Shown piece after piece: positions 1 through 5,633 of a DNA stretch of 8,818 nt (within the stretch, counting starts at the first letter, position 1; every line of letters begins with the position of its first letter). Position numbers and translations under genes: made by a program. The DNA is from an uncultured bacterium (GTDB taxonomy: Bacteria > Cyanobacteriota > Vampirovibrionia > Gastranaerophilales > Gastranaerophilaceae): assembly GCA_902782905.1 (NCBI GenBank), contig CACZPB010000199.1:1-8818 (forward strand). Reading direction: 5' to 3'. The notes below the pieces were generated by a model that made no database searches, had not been told where the DNA came from, and saw only the letters and a list, made by a program, of their open reading frames with translations.

Positions 1-72
1 GCGGACGACGAGACTCGAACTCGCGACAGTCTGCTTGGAAGGCAGATACTCTACCAACTGAGCTACGTCCGC
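1..72 (-). tRNA. tRNA-Gly (anticodon TCC), 3' end cut by window edge
   Basis: Read on the minus strand, the 72 bases fold into a complete cloverleaf. There is a perfect 7-bp acceptor stem (GCGGACG with CGTCCGC), a 4-bp D stem with an 8-base loop, and a 5-bp anticodon stem TCTGC/GCAGA. The 7-base anticodon loop is CTTCCAA, followed by a 5-base variable region and a T arm GCGAG-TTCGAGT-CTCGT. The anticodon TCC (plus-strand 37-39) reads GGA and, by wobble, other glycine codons. The discriminator base and any encoded CCA lie to the left of base 1, so CCA encoding cannot be judged. It lies downstream of the PilMN/PilO operon on the same strand, so read-through transcription is possible. No good promoter sits at the usual distance directly upstream of the mature 5' end. 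Confidence 0.97.
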
Positions 73-94
73 ACTTAGTTATATTCAATTTTAA

Positions 95-137
95 TGCCCC
101 ACTCTCGTTCCGTTTAGGCAACCGAGCTGTGTTAGCA
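95..137 (-). other. Structured hairpin element between the pilO-like gene and tRNA-Gly
   Basis: The non-coding stretch 73-180 holds a nested imperfect stem-loop. On the plus strand TGC (95-97) pairs with GCA (135-137), CAC (100-102) with GTG (129-131), CTCG (104-107) with CGAG (123-126), TT (108-109) with AA (120-121), and CC (110-111) with GG (117-118). Single-base bulges remain and the loop is GTTTA. Read on the minus strand it would be transcribed between the PilO-like gene and the tRNA. No U-tract follows it, so it is not a canonical terminator. I do not recognise it as a named riboswitch or small RNA. It could be a processing or termination structure, a tRNA leader, or a copy of a dispersed repeat. 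Confidence 0.4.
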
Positions 138-149
138 TGTAGCAATTTA

Positions 150-178
150 ATCCTAACCTAAACAAAAAACTATTTCAA
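150..178 (-). promoter_or_regulatory. Possible promoter reading toward the hairpin and tRNA-Gly
   Basis: The minus strand carries TTGAAA (173-178, five of six matches to TTGACA), a 17-base spacer, and TAGGAT (150-155, four of six matches to TATAAT). A start near base 143 would give a leader of about 70 bases containing the 95-137 hairpin before the mature tRNA. In an AT-rich genome such matches arise by chance, so this is a weak call. Confidence 0.28.
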
Positions 179-180
179 CC

Positions 181-816
181 CTATTCTTGCGGTAGTGCCA
201 AATCTGCATTATCAAGTTTTTGTGTATCTATGTTTTCATCAGGAGAAGTATGCGCATATAATCTTAAACTCAGATTTGAAACTAAAATCTTTTTATCTTT
301 AGGATATGGTAATACTTCGATATTATTTATCTTAATATAGTACGGATACTGATATAAATCTTGAATCAATTTACCCAGATTGACATAATTAGATACAACT
401 TCCATATCTACATCACAAACAAAATAGACATCTTTTCCAAATTTTACAAAAGCATCTGTCTCCGGATTGTAGGTATAATTTATGGATTTTACTTTTATTG
501 AGTTTGCATGAAGCATTTCAATAATATCGTTATACAAAGTAAAAAATAGCGTATCATTTCCTAAATCAGATTCTATAGGAGAATAAATTTTCTTTTGCGA
601 ATTCATTATTGAATTCTTAATTTTTTTAATTTTTTTCTGTACAATATCTATTTTACTTTTTAAATTCGCAAGTTCTTCCTCTTTTTGAGCAATTTCGTCT
701 TTTGTGTTATTGAGCGTATTGACTTTGGGAACAATAATGTTAATAATTATTGCAAGCAGAATAATCACAAGTACTGCAAATATTGTTAAACCATAAAATC
801 GTTTATATCTATCCAT
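181..816 (-). CDS. pilO: PilO/GspM-like inner-membrane assembly protein
   Basis: A 211-residue bitopic membrane protein laid out like the PilO (type IV pilus) and GspM (type II secretion) families. It has a short basic cytoplasmic N-terminus (MDRYKRF), one long hydrophobic segment at about residues 9-30, and a Lys/Glu-rich coiled coil at about 36-75. A small periplasmic alpha/beta domain follows at about 85-190, with a charged tail. In the known systems PilO pairs with PilN to form the periplasmic part of the alignment complex linking the cytoplasmic motor to the outer-membrane secretin. The start at 814-816 is supported by AAAGGA on the minus strand (824-829), 7 bases upstream. The gene starts 3 bases after the stop of the PilM-PilN-like gene, so the two are co-transcribed and probably partner proteins. 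No PilP or secretin gene follows; the next feature is the tRNA. Sequence identity to PilO is diffuse, so the assignment rests on architecture and neighbour. Two adjacent A7 runs lie in the coiled-coil codons. Confidence 0.68.
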   Translation of the reverse strand: MDRYKRFYGLTIFAVLVIILLAIIINIIVPKVNTLNNTKDEIAQKEEELANLKSKIDIVQKKIKKIKNSIMNSQKKIYSPIESDLGNDTLFFTLYNDIIEMLHANSIKVKSINYTYNPETDAFVKFGKDVYFVCDVDMEVVSNYVNLGKLIQDLYQYPYYIKINNIEVLPYPKDKKILVSNLSLRLYAHTSPDENIDTQKLDNADLALPQE

Positions 817-819
817 TTT

Positions 820-2556
820 TTATTCCTTTATTGGTTCCAAATCACTAGGTAAGCTTGCAGGTTTTTTCTCCGAATCATTATTGTCAGAAGATTTTTTTGT
901 CTTAGATTTGGAATTAGAGCTTGATTTCTTTTTACTTACATCTTGGTTTTTACCGGATGAATTCGTAATTTTTCCGATGCTGCTTTCATCTTCACTTTCT
1001 TCGTCATTTGAAATCTTAAATTCGTAGAAATCTGCATTTAATGATGTCAGAATAGATTCACTATCATAGTTTCCTCCGCTTATACCACCATTTGACGATG
1101 CCAGTCTTAATTTCTGCAATTTAATATTTGAGTCAGGGTTATAGTCTTTTATGTTTCTAAAAAAGCTATAAATACTTTCCAGATTATCAGCTTGACCTTC
1201 TATTGTTACCTTGTTTCCAAGCTTTAATTTAGTCAACCATACTTTTTGAGGGATTTCAGTTCCGACAATTGTGTAGTATGAATATACATTTTTGTTTTGC
1301 AAAAGACCGATTTTCATTTCATCGCCTTCATCAAACAGCTCTGAGGAAATGCTTTCATTATCTTTTAAGAATTTATTAGCTTGATCGATTTTTAAGTTTA
1401 TTTGTTCCAAATCATCTGTTTTTGAATTTATTGCAGCCATTAACGGCAGCATTACAATTAGGGTCAGTAATAGCATAGCAGCAGCAATTACCGCAAAATA
1501 TACTACTAATTTTTCGTTTGTTAATATAATTGTTTTGCCAAACAAAGTAAATTGCGGAGGTTGTTCCAGCCAGTATACGTCGCCCAAAGAACTATTAAAC
1601 AAGTTAAGTCTAACTTCCGTATATTCTTCAAATTCTCTGTTAATAGCAGCACCAATCACATCAAGCGACATTGTTGCAGCCAGTTCAGGATTAACACTAG
1701 CACTTGTTTCTAAAAAGGCTTCACCAGAGAATACGTTTGCTTCTTGATAAGTAATAGGTGCTGAATAGGTCAGTTTATTAGCAAGTGCTTCTGCGCTGAT
1801 TACATTTGTTTTTGATACTACGCACAAATATTTAGACGGAATTGTTTTTAAATAAGGCTCTACTGCACTTATTACGGTTGAATAATTTTCCGCATCGCCC
1901 AGAACTTCTCCTATGCTTATTCTTTCTTCAAAAGCATCAACATAATATTGCCCTATCATTGAAATTACCCTGCAACAGTAATTTTCAACAATCATAAGCA
2001 CCCAAGCTGTATTTGGCGAAGTGTTCACTCTATCCAAATATATTAAAGAATTAAGCAAGCTGTTTACTGAAGTGTCAATTGCATGAATTTTATATCCTAA
2101 ATCCTTAAATATTAGAGCAATTTCAAGAATCATTGTCTTGCTTAAAGCTGTATGTACATACTTGTTGAATTGTATTGAAGAACTTGGGATTGGTGAAATG
2201 GCAATATCCGGTTCAATTTCCTTGAAAAGAGGGTCTTCAGTGGTTTCACTTTCTATAGCACCTTCAACTTGAGTGTTATCAAGCGCAGCCGGATAATCAC
2301 TAACCCTGAATGTAGCCGCCGGCAAGTTTAACACGATTTCTGCATTTTTAGGAATATCCAATTCCAAAAATAAATCTTGTAAAGTATCTTTAAAAATGTC
2401 CAAATCAGCAATTTCACGCTGGTTTAAATTATATTCAAGATTTCTTACACCATATTTTAATACAGTTTTTGTTTCAAAATCTATTTGAGCTACTTCAAGC
2501 CCCACTTCCGGAGTCACGGAAACTCCGACGATTATGCTCTTCTTAAATAACTTCAT
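820..2556 (-). CDS. PilM-PilN fusion (GspL-like) pilus/secretion platform protein
   Basis: A 578-residue protein that appears to join two normally separate pilus proteins. Residues 1-310 resemble the actin-like cytoplasmic ATPase PilM: an N-terminal IIVGVSVTPEVGLEVAQID strand pair, a second lobe near 155-215, and an AA-R-like end at about 303-307. Residues 315-322 (VRLNLFNS) resemble the PilN N-terminal INLLP peptide that docks into PilM. A hydrophobic segment (349-375) then crosses the membrane, followed by a coiled coil (about 376-400) and a PilN-type periplasmic domain. The latter has the typical W-L-x-x-L and I-x-G-x-A pattern (440-456) and ends by about residue 515. The last 60 residues are low-complexity Ser/Lys/Asp. 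GspL of type II secretion has the same cytoplasmic-TM-periplasmic order but is usually about 400 residues. The start at 2554-2556 has AGGA 9 bases upstream. It is first in the operon with the PilO-like gene. Whether it serves a pilus, a secretion system or a DNA-uptake machine cannot be told here. Confidence 0.7.
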   Translation of the reverse strand: MKLFKKSIIVGVSVTPEVGLEVAQIDFETKTVLKYGVRNLEYNLNQREIADLDIFKDTLQDLFLELDIPKNAEIVLNLPAATFRVSDYPAALDNTQVEGAIESETTEDPLFKEIEPDIAISPIPSSSIQFNKYVHTALSKTMILEIALIFKDLGYKIHAIDTSVNSLLNSLIYLDRVNTSPNTAWVLMIVENYCCRVISMIGQYYVDAFEERISIGEVLGDAENYSTVISAVEPYLKTIPSKYLCVVSKTNVISAEALANKLTYSAPITYQEANVFSGEAFLETSASVNPELAATMSLDVIGAAINREFEEYTEVRLNLFNSSLGDVYWLEQPPQFTLFGKTIILTNEKLVVYFAVIAAAMLLLTLIVMLPLMAAINSKTDDLEQINLKIDQANKFLKDNESISSELFDEGDEMKIGLLQNKNVYSYYTIVGTEIPQKVWLTKLKLGNKVTIEGQADNLESIYSFFRNIKDYNPDSNIKLQKLRLASSNGGISGGNYDSESILTSLNADFYEFKISNDEESEDESSIGKITNSSGKNQDVSKKKSSSNSKSKTKKSSDNNDSEKKPASLPSDLEPIKE

Positions 2557-2579
2557 TAGCTTTAATCCTATTTTTTTTT

Positions 2580-2608
2580 ATTATACAATAAAATCAGAAT
2601 CTTGTATA
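2580..2608 (-). promoter_or_regulatory. Promoter for the PilM-PilN / PilO operon
   Basis: The minus strand has TATACA (2603-2608, four of six to TTGACA), exactly 17 bases, then a perfect TATAAT (2580-2585). The predicted start falls near 2573, giving a leader of about 17 bases that includes the AGGA ribosome site (2566-2569) before the ATG at 2556. A run of nine A (2571-2579) follows the -10 box directly. The site is completely superimposed on the opposite-facing rlmB promoter. Confidence 0.55.
2582..2608. repeat. Perfect 7-bp inverted repeat in the divergent promoter region
   Basis: TATACAA (2582-2588) and its exact reverse complement TTGTATA (2602-2608) flank a 13-base AT-rich spacer. The half-sites are 20 bases apart centre to centre, about two helical turns, as expected for a dimeric regulator binding one face of the DNA. 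They also overlap the -10 and -35 boxes of both divergent promoters, so the symmetry may simply come from the two promoters being superimposed. Confidence 0.5.
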
Positions 2609-2610
2609 CA
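2582..2610 (+). promoter_or_regulatory. Promoter for the rlmB-rpoD operon
   Basis: The plus strand has TATACA (2582-2587, four of six to TTGACA), a 17-base spacer and TATACA (2605-2610, four of six to TATAAT). A T9 run immediately upstream (2571-2579) could act as an A/T-rich UP-like element. Transcription would start near 2617, which leaves no room for a ribosome site before the ATG at 2619 but suits the ATG at 2643. Both boxes are weak, so this depends on its position and on its mirror partner. Confidence 0.4.
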
Positions 2611-2631
2611 GGAAATAAATGATATTGAACA

Positions 2632-2638
2632 GAGAGGA
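2632..2638 (+). promoter_or_regulatory. Ribosome binding site that favours the second ATG of rlmB
   Basis: GAGAGGA lies four bases before the ATG at 2643. The competing in-frame ATG at 2619 has a shorter AGGA (2610-2613), which sits inside the predicted -10 region. Confidence 0.55.
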
Positions 2639-2642
2639 TGCG

Positions 2643-3398
2643 ATGACAGAAACCTCGATTATATATGGAAAAAATTCTATTATTGAAGCTCTTGAAAAAT
2701 CAGAGCGTGAATTTAACAAGATTTATATTTCCAATAATTCAAGAGCAGATGTAAAAATTGAACAAATAAAAGAGCTTGCCCATAAACGCGGGGTAATATT
2801 TCAATTTGTAGCAAAAGAAAAACTTAATGCGCTGGCACCGGAGGCTAATCACCAAGGTGTTGTCGCACAGATTGCCCCTATAAAATATGTAGATTTAGAC
2901 GATTTTATAGAAGCAAATAAAGGTAGTAATTCTTCAGTTGTCATTTTGGATGGTGTTGAAGATTCTCACAATGTAGGTGCTATTATAAGAACTTGTGTTT
3001 GTGCGGGAATCAAGGGAATTATACTCCCCTCAAGGCGTGGGGTGCTTATAAATTCTACCGTAGAAAAAACAAGCGCGGGAGCGACAAATCATATATCAAT
3101 AATAAAAACAAACAGTCTTGTAAATGCGATACAAAGGTTAAAAGAAAACGACTATTGGGTAATTGCTTCCGACCATCATGCGGAGCAAAATCATTATGAA
3201 GTTGATTATACTGATATGAATTTTGCACTGATAATGGGTGCGGAGCATTCAGGAATATCAAAATCTCTGTTGAAAATGGCAGATTTTAGAGTTAAAATTC
3301 CAATGTTAACAAATTTTAACTCTTTAAACGTTTCTAACGCAGCTGCTATAATATTATTTGAGTATGTAACTCAAAAGTCAAAAAAGTCTAAAAAATAA
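2643..3398 (+). CDS. rlmB: TrmH/SpoU-family RNA 2'-O-methyltransferase, RlmB-like (23S rRNA)
   Basis: A 251-residue SPOUT-class methyltransferase that moves a methyl group from S-adenosylmethionine to a ribose 2'-OH. The closest family is RlmB, which modifies G2251 (E. coli numbering) in the peptidyl-transferase P loop of 23S rRNA. The N-terminal L30e-like substrate-binding domain spans about residues 5-76 and begins with the usual IIYGKNSIIEAL. Motif 1 is VEDSHNVGAIIRTC (105-118) with the catalytic Asn110 and Arg116; the usual D-P-H-N reads D-S-H-N. Motif 2 is LIMGAEHSG (196-204). Motif 3 is IPM...SLNVSNAA (219-234), forming the knotted cofactor site. An in-frame ATG at 2619 would add eight residues (MILNREDA). 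I prefer 2643 because of the stronger ribosome site, the predicted transcription start, and the family's N-terminus. The Lys-rich tail (KSKKSKK) may bind RNA. The sigma-factor gene follows after 19 bases, very likely in the same operon. A tRNA or other rRNA target within the TrmH family cannot be ruled out. Confidence 0.88.
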   Translation: MTETSIIYGKNSIIEALEKSEREFNKIYISNNSRADVKIEQIKELAHKRGVIFQFVAKEKLNALAPEANHQGVVAQIAPIKYVDLDDFIEANKGSNSSVVILDGVEDSHNVGAIIRTCVCAGIKGIILPSRRGVLINSTVEKTSAGATNHISIIKTNSLVNAIQRLKENDYWVIASDHHAEQNHYEVDYTDMNFALIMGAEHSGISKSLLKMADFRVKIPMLTNFNSLNVSNAAAIILFEYVTQKSKKSKK

Positions 3399-3417
3399 AA
3401 AGAGAGGCGAGGAGAAA

Positions 3418-4416
3418 ATGCCAAAAAATAATGATACACTGAACATTATGATTGATGATATTTCTGATGAAGGTGTCGATTTTAATAGTTTAGAATCAAT
3501 GGATGAAGATGACGAAAATATTGAAATTGAAGAACCAAAGACTCAGGAGAGTTTAAACTCTGTTAACTCGGATGATTCAGTCAGAATTTATCTTCAACAA
3601 ATCGGCAAAATCCCTTTGCTTTCTGCCGAAGAAGAACTTGAAGTCGCAAAGAAAATTTATGAAACGCAAAACCCTATGGCAAGAAAGGTTTTGATTAATG
3701 CGAATTTGAGACTTGTTGTAAGTATTGCGAAAAAATATATTGGCAGAGGTCTTTCTTTCTTAGATTTGATACAAGAAGGAAATATGGGGCTTATAAAGGC
3801 TACAGAAAAGTTCGATTATACTAAAGGATACAAATTTTCAACTTATGCAACTTGGTGGATACAACAATCTATTACAAGAGCAATTGCTGATAAGGCGAGG
3901 ATTATAAGGCTTCCTATCCACCTGATTGAATCTATAAATAAAATTAAGAAAGCAACAATGGATTTGACGACCGAACTCGGAAGAATCCCTAATAAGCAGG
4001 AAATTGCGGATAAGATGGGAATTCCGTTGTCAAAATTAACTTCTATTATAAAATCAACTCAATCTACGATTAGTATTGATACTCCGACGGGACAAAAAGA
4101 TGATGCTAATAAGATAATCGATTATATTGTGGATGAGTCAACAATCGCTCCGGATAATATTGTTTCTCAAGAGAGTATGCTAGAGGATATTAAAAATATG
4201 CTTGACCAGTTGAGTCAAAAAGAGCGTGACGTACTTATTTTAAGATTTGGCTTGAATAATGACGGCAATAAGAAAACTCTTGATGAAATCGGCTCAATCT
4301 ATGGTGTTTCAAGAGAAAGAATTCGTCAGATAGAAAACAGAGCAATTTCCAAACTCAAAAAACTTTGCAAGAACAGAAACCTAACATCTGGTCTTAAAAA
4401 TTATATTGGCGGGTAG
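3418..4416 (+). CDS. rpoD: RNA polymerase sigma-70 factor, RpoD/SigA type
   Basis: A 332-residue sigma-70 family protein, probably the housekeeping factor directing RNA polymerase to TTGACA/TATAAT promoters. It has a short acidic N-terminus (1-50, many Asp/Glu) in place of a full region 1.1. Region 1.2 covers about 53-82 (DSVRIYLQQIGKIPLLSAEE), regions 2.1-2.4 about 87-170, region 3 about 171-245 and region 4 about 255-315. The core-binding stretch DLIQEGNMGLIKATEKFDY (116-134) and the -10-reading helix TYATWWIQQSITRAIAD (142-158) are intact. The second helix of the -35-reading helix-turn-helix is VSRERIRQIENRAISKLKK (297-315). Against B. subtilis SigA (371 residues) it is shorter mainly at the N-terminus. 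The residue before the conserved Gln in TWWIxQ is Gln instead of the usual Arg. A GAGAGG and an AGGAG precede the ATG at about 10 and 3 bases. It sits behind rlmB in one operon and ends at the 4440-4464 hairpin. A group 2 (non-essential) sigma factor is the main alternative. Confidence 0.92.
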   Translation: MPKNNDTLNIMIDDISDEGVDFNSLESMDEDDENIEIEEPKTQESLNSVNSDDSVRIYLQQIGKIPLLSAEEELEVAKKIYETQNPMARKVLINANLRLVVSIAKKYIGRGLSFLDLIQEGNMGLIKATEKFDYTKGYKFSTYATWWIQQSITRAIADKARIIRLPIHLIESINKIKKATMDLTTELGRIPNKQEIADKMGIPLSKLTSIIKSTQSTISIDTPTGQKDDANKIIDYIVDESTIAPDNIVSQESMLEDIKNMLDQLSQKERDVLILRFGLNNDGNKKTLDEIGSIYGVSRERIRQIENRAISKLKKLCKNRNLTSGLKNYIGG

Positions 4417-4439
4417 TTTTATATAATGATTCAGAATTA

Positions 4440-4464
4440 GGGGCAAAAGCAAAGCTTTTGCCCC
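4440..4464. terminator. Perfect 11-bp hairpin between convergent rpoD and dnaJ-like genes
   Basis: GGGGCAAAAGC (4440-4450), loop AAA, then GCTTTTGCCCC (4454-4464) form a perfect 11-bp stem in a 67-base gap between two genes that converge, so it probably ends both transcripts. Neither side has a proper U-tract: the plus-strand transcript continues into GCAAAAAAG and the minus-strand one into CTAATTCTG. It is therefore not a textbook intrinsic terminator and may instead protect 3' ends. Confidence 0.72.
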
Positions 4465-4483
4465 GCAAAAAAGAATAACATGT

Positions 4484-5512
4484 TTAGCTTAAGTTTTGAA
4501 TTTCTTTATATAAAGCTTTGACTTTTTCTGGCATGTTTTTAGGGATTACAATTTTAATTTTAGCGTTCAAATCCCCGTAACCGCTTGAGTTTGGCAGTCC
4601 GAGCTGTTTGAGTCTAAGTGACTGACCGCTTGAAACTCCTGCCGGTATTTTTATGCTTATTTTGCCGTGCAGTGTTTCTATATCCTTCGTGCAGCCAAGA
4701 ACAGCTTCCGGAGGTGTTATTTCAACTTCTTTCGTGAGGTTTGTGCCTTCAAATGTGTATTGAGAGTCTTTGAAGTGGACGACAAAATACAAATCGCCTT
4801 TTCTTCCGTAAGCATCGCCCTTACCTTCACCTTTCAGACGAATTTTTTTACCTTCTTCTATGCCTTTGGGGAGTTTTACTTTGACTGTTTTAGGGGTTGA
4901 GACAATCCCTGTTCCGCCACAGTTTGGACAGTATCCGCCTCCATGGCATTGAGTACATTTTTGAACTTCCGTGAAGGTTACGGATATTGGCTTGCCGTCA
5001 AAAATCTCTTTTGCTGTAACGTTCAATGTTTTTGTAATATCAAGCTCTTCTTGCGGCTCAGCCTGTGAGGTTCTTCGTCTTGAAGACGTTCTTTGTTGCG
5101 CACCGCCGCCGAAGTCGAAGCCGCTAAAACCGCCTGTTTGGTGGGACGACATTCCGCCCATCATGTCGCCAAAGAGTGAACTAAAGAAGTCAGAGAAACC
5201 GCTTCCTCCGAAATCAAAGCTTTGAGCTCCGCCCTGATTGAAGTTAAAACTAAAGTTCTCAAACCCCGGAGGTGGTGTCCAATCAGCTCCTCCTTGCCAG
5301 TTCGAACCAAGGCTGTCATATCTTTGACGTTTATTTTTGTCAGACAAAACTTCGTAGGCCTCGTTTATATCTTTAAATTTTTCTTCCGCCTCTTTTGTTT
5401 TGTTAACATCAGGGTGATATTTTCTTGCAAGCTTTCTGTATGCAGACTTAATTGCAGCACTGTCAGCATCTCTTGAAACACCCAATATTTCATAATAATC
5501 TTTATATTTCAT
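4484..5512 (-). CDS. dnaJ: DnaJ-family co-chaperone with a reduced (single-site) zinc domain
   Basis: A 342-residue J-protein that delivers unfolded clients to DnaK and stimulates its ATPase. The J domain spans residues 3-68 with the essential HPD at 33-35, followed by a long Gly/Phe/Ser-rich linker (about 70-145). The two C-terminal client-binding beta domains run from about 157 to 335. The zinc region is much reduced: only two CxxCxGxG-type motifs remain, CTQCHGGG (186-193) and CPNCGGTG (195-202), separated by one Tyr. Canonical DnaJ has four such motifs forming two zinc sites. By position the survivors match motifs 1 and 4, which together form zinc site I; motifs 2 and 3 (site II) are absent. 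This puts it between DnaJ and the zinc-free CbpA. The start at 5512 has AAAGGA six bases upstream (5519-5524). No CIRCE heat-shock element is visible, and grpE and dnaK are not adjacent. The gene symbol is by family, as a second full-length DnaJ may exist elsewhere. Confidence 0.88.
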   Translation of the reverse strand: MKYKDYYEILGVSRDADSAAIKSAYRKLARKYHPDVNKTKEAEEKFKDINEAYEVLSDKNKRQRYDSLGSNWQGGADWTPPPGFENFSFNFNQGGAQSFDFGGSGFSDFFSSLFGDMMGGMSSHQTGGFSGFDFGGGAQQRTSSRRRTSQAEPQEELDITKTLNVTAKEIFDGKPISVTFTEVQKCTQCHGGGYCPNCGGTGIVSTPKTVKVKLPKGIEEGKKIRLKGEGKGDAYGRKGDLYFVVHFKDSQYTFEGTNLTKEVEITPPEAVLGCTKDIETLHGKISIKIPAGVSSGQSLRLKQLGLPNSSGYGDLNAKIKIVIPKNMPEKVKALYKEIQNLS

Positions 5513-5536
5513 ATTCTATCCTTTGCTATTTTAATA

Positions 5537-5565
5537 TTAATACAAAAATTGTCAGTTCTTTACAA
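5537..5565 (-). promoter_or_regulatory. Possible promoter of the dnaJ-like gene
   Basis: The minus strand has TTGTAA (5560-5565, four of six), a 17-base spacer and TATTAA (5537-5542, four of six). It would start near 5530 and leave room for the AAAGGA ribosome site. A second candidate, CTGACA (5550-5555) with TAAAAT (5528-5533) at 16 bases, has better boxes, but its start would fall inside the ribosome site. Both are uncertain. Confidence 0.3.
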
Positions 5566-5586
5566 ACTTAACAATTTATTAATTCT

Positions 5587-5615
5587 TTTAAAAAGCAGAA
5601 TTTTCGTGGTATTCT
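5587..5615 (+). promoter_or_regulatory. Possible promoter of the glycosyltransferase-waaA operon
   Basis: TTTAAA (5587-5592, four of six), a 17-base spacer, and TATTCT (5610-5615, four of six) preceded by TGG, giving an extended -10 (TGnTATTCT). The predicted start is near 5622, about 17 bases before the ATG at 5639 and upstream of the ribosome site. TTTAAT (5615-5620) is an alternative -10 but has no matching -35. Confidence 0.35.
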
Positions 5616-5626
5616 TTAATATGTTA

Positions 5627-5633
5627 GAGGGAG
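5627..5633 (+). promoter_or_regulatory. Strong ribosome binding site fixing the glycosyltransferase start
   Basis: GAGGGAG ends five bases before the ATG at 5639. The frame is open back to 5549, but those 30 extra codons have no comparable site and would add a hydrophobic stretch before the normal family N-terminus. Confidence 0.7.

Noticed and set aside
78..83. TATAAC on the minus strand as a -10 box for tRNA-Gly
   Set aside because: It ends only five bases before the mature tRNA, so transcription would start inside it, and no -35-like sequence lies 16-18 bases upstream.
2619..2642. Extended rlmB start adding MILNREDA
   Set aside because: The ribosome site is weaker and overlaps the predicted -10 region, and the family's N-terminus matches the ATG at 2643. 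Kept only as an alternative.
4971..5225. Open frames antisense to the dnaJ-like gene
   Set aside because: They mirror the codon pattern of the real gene, give low-complexity Pro/Ser/Lys products and have no ribosome sites or family resemblance.
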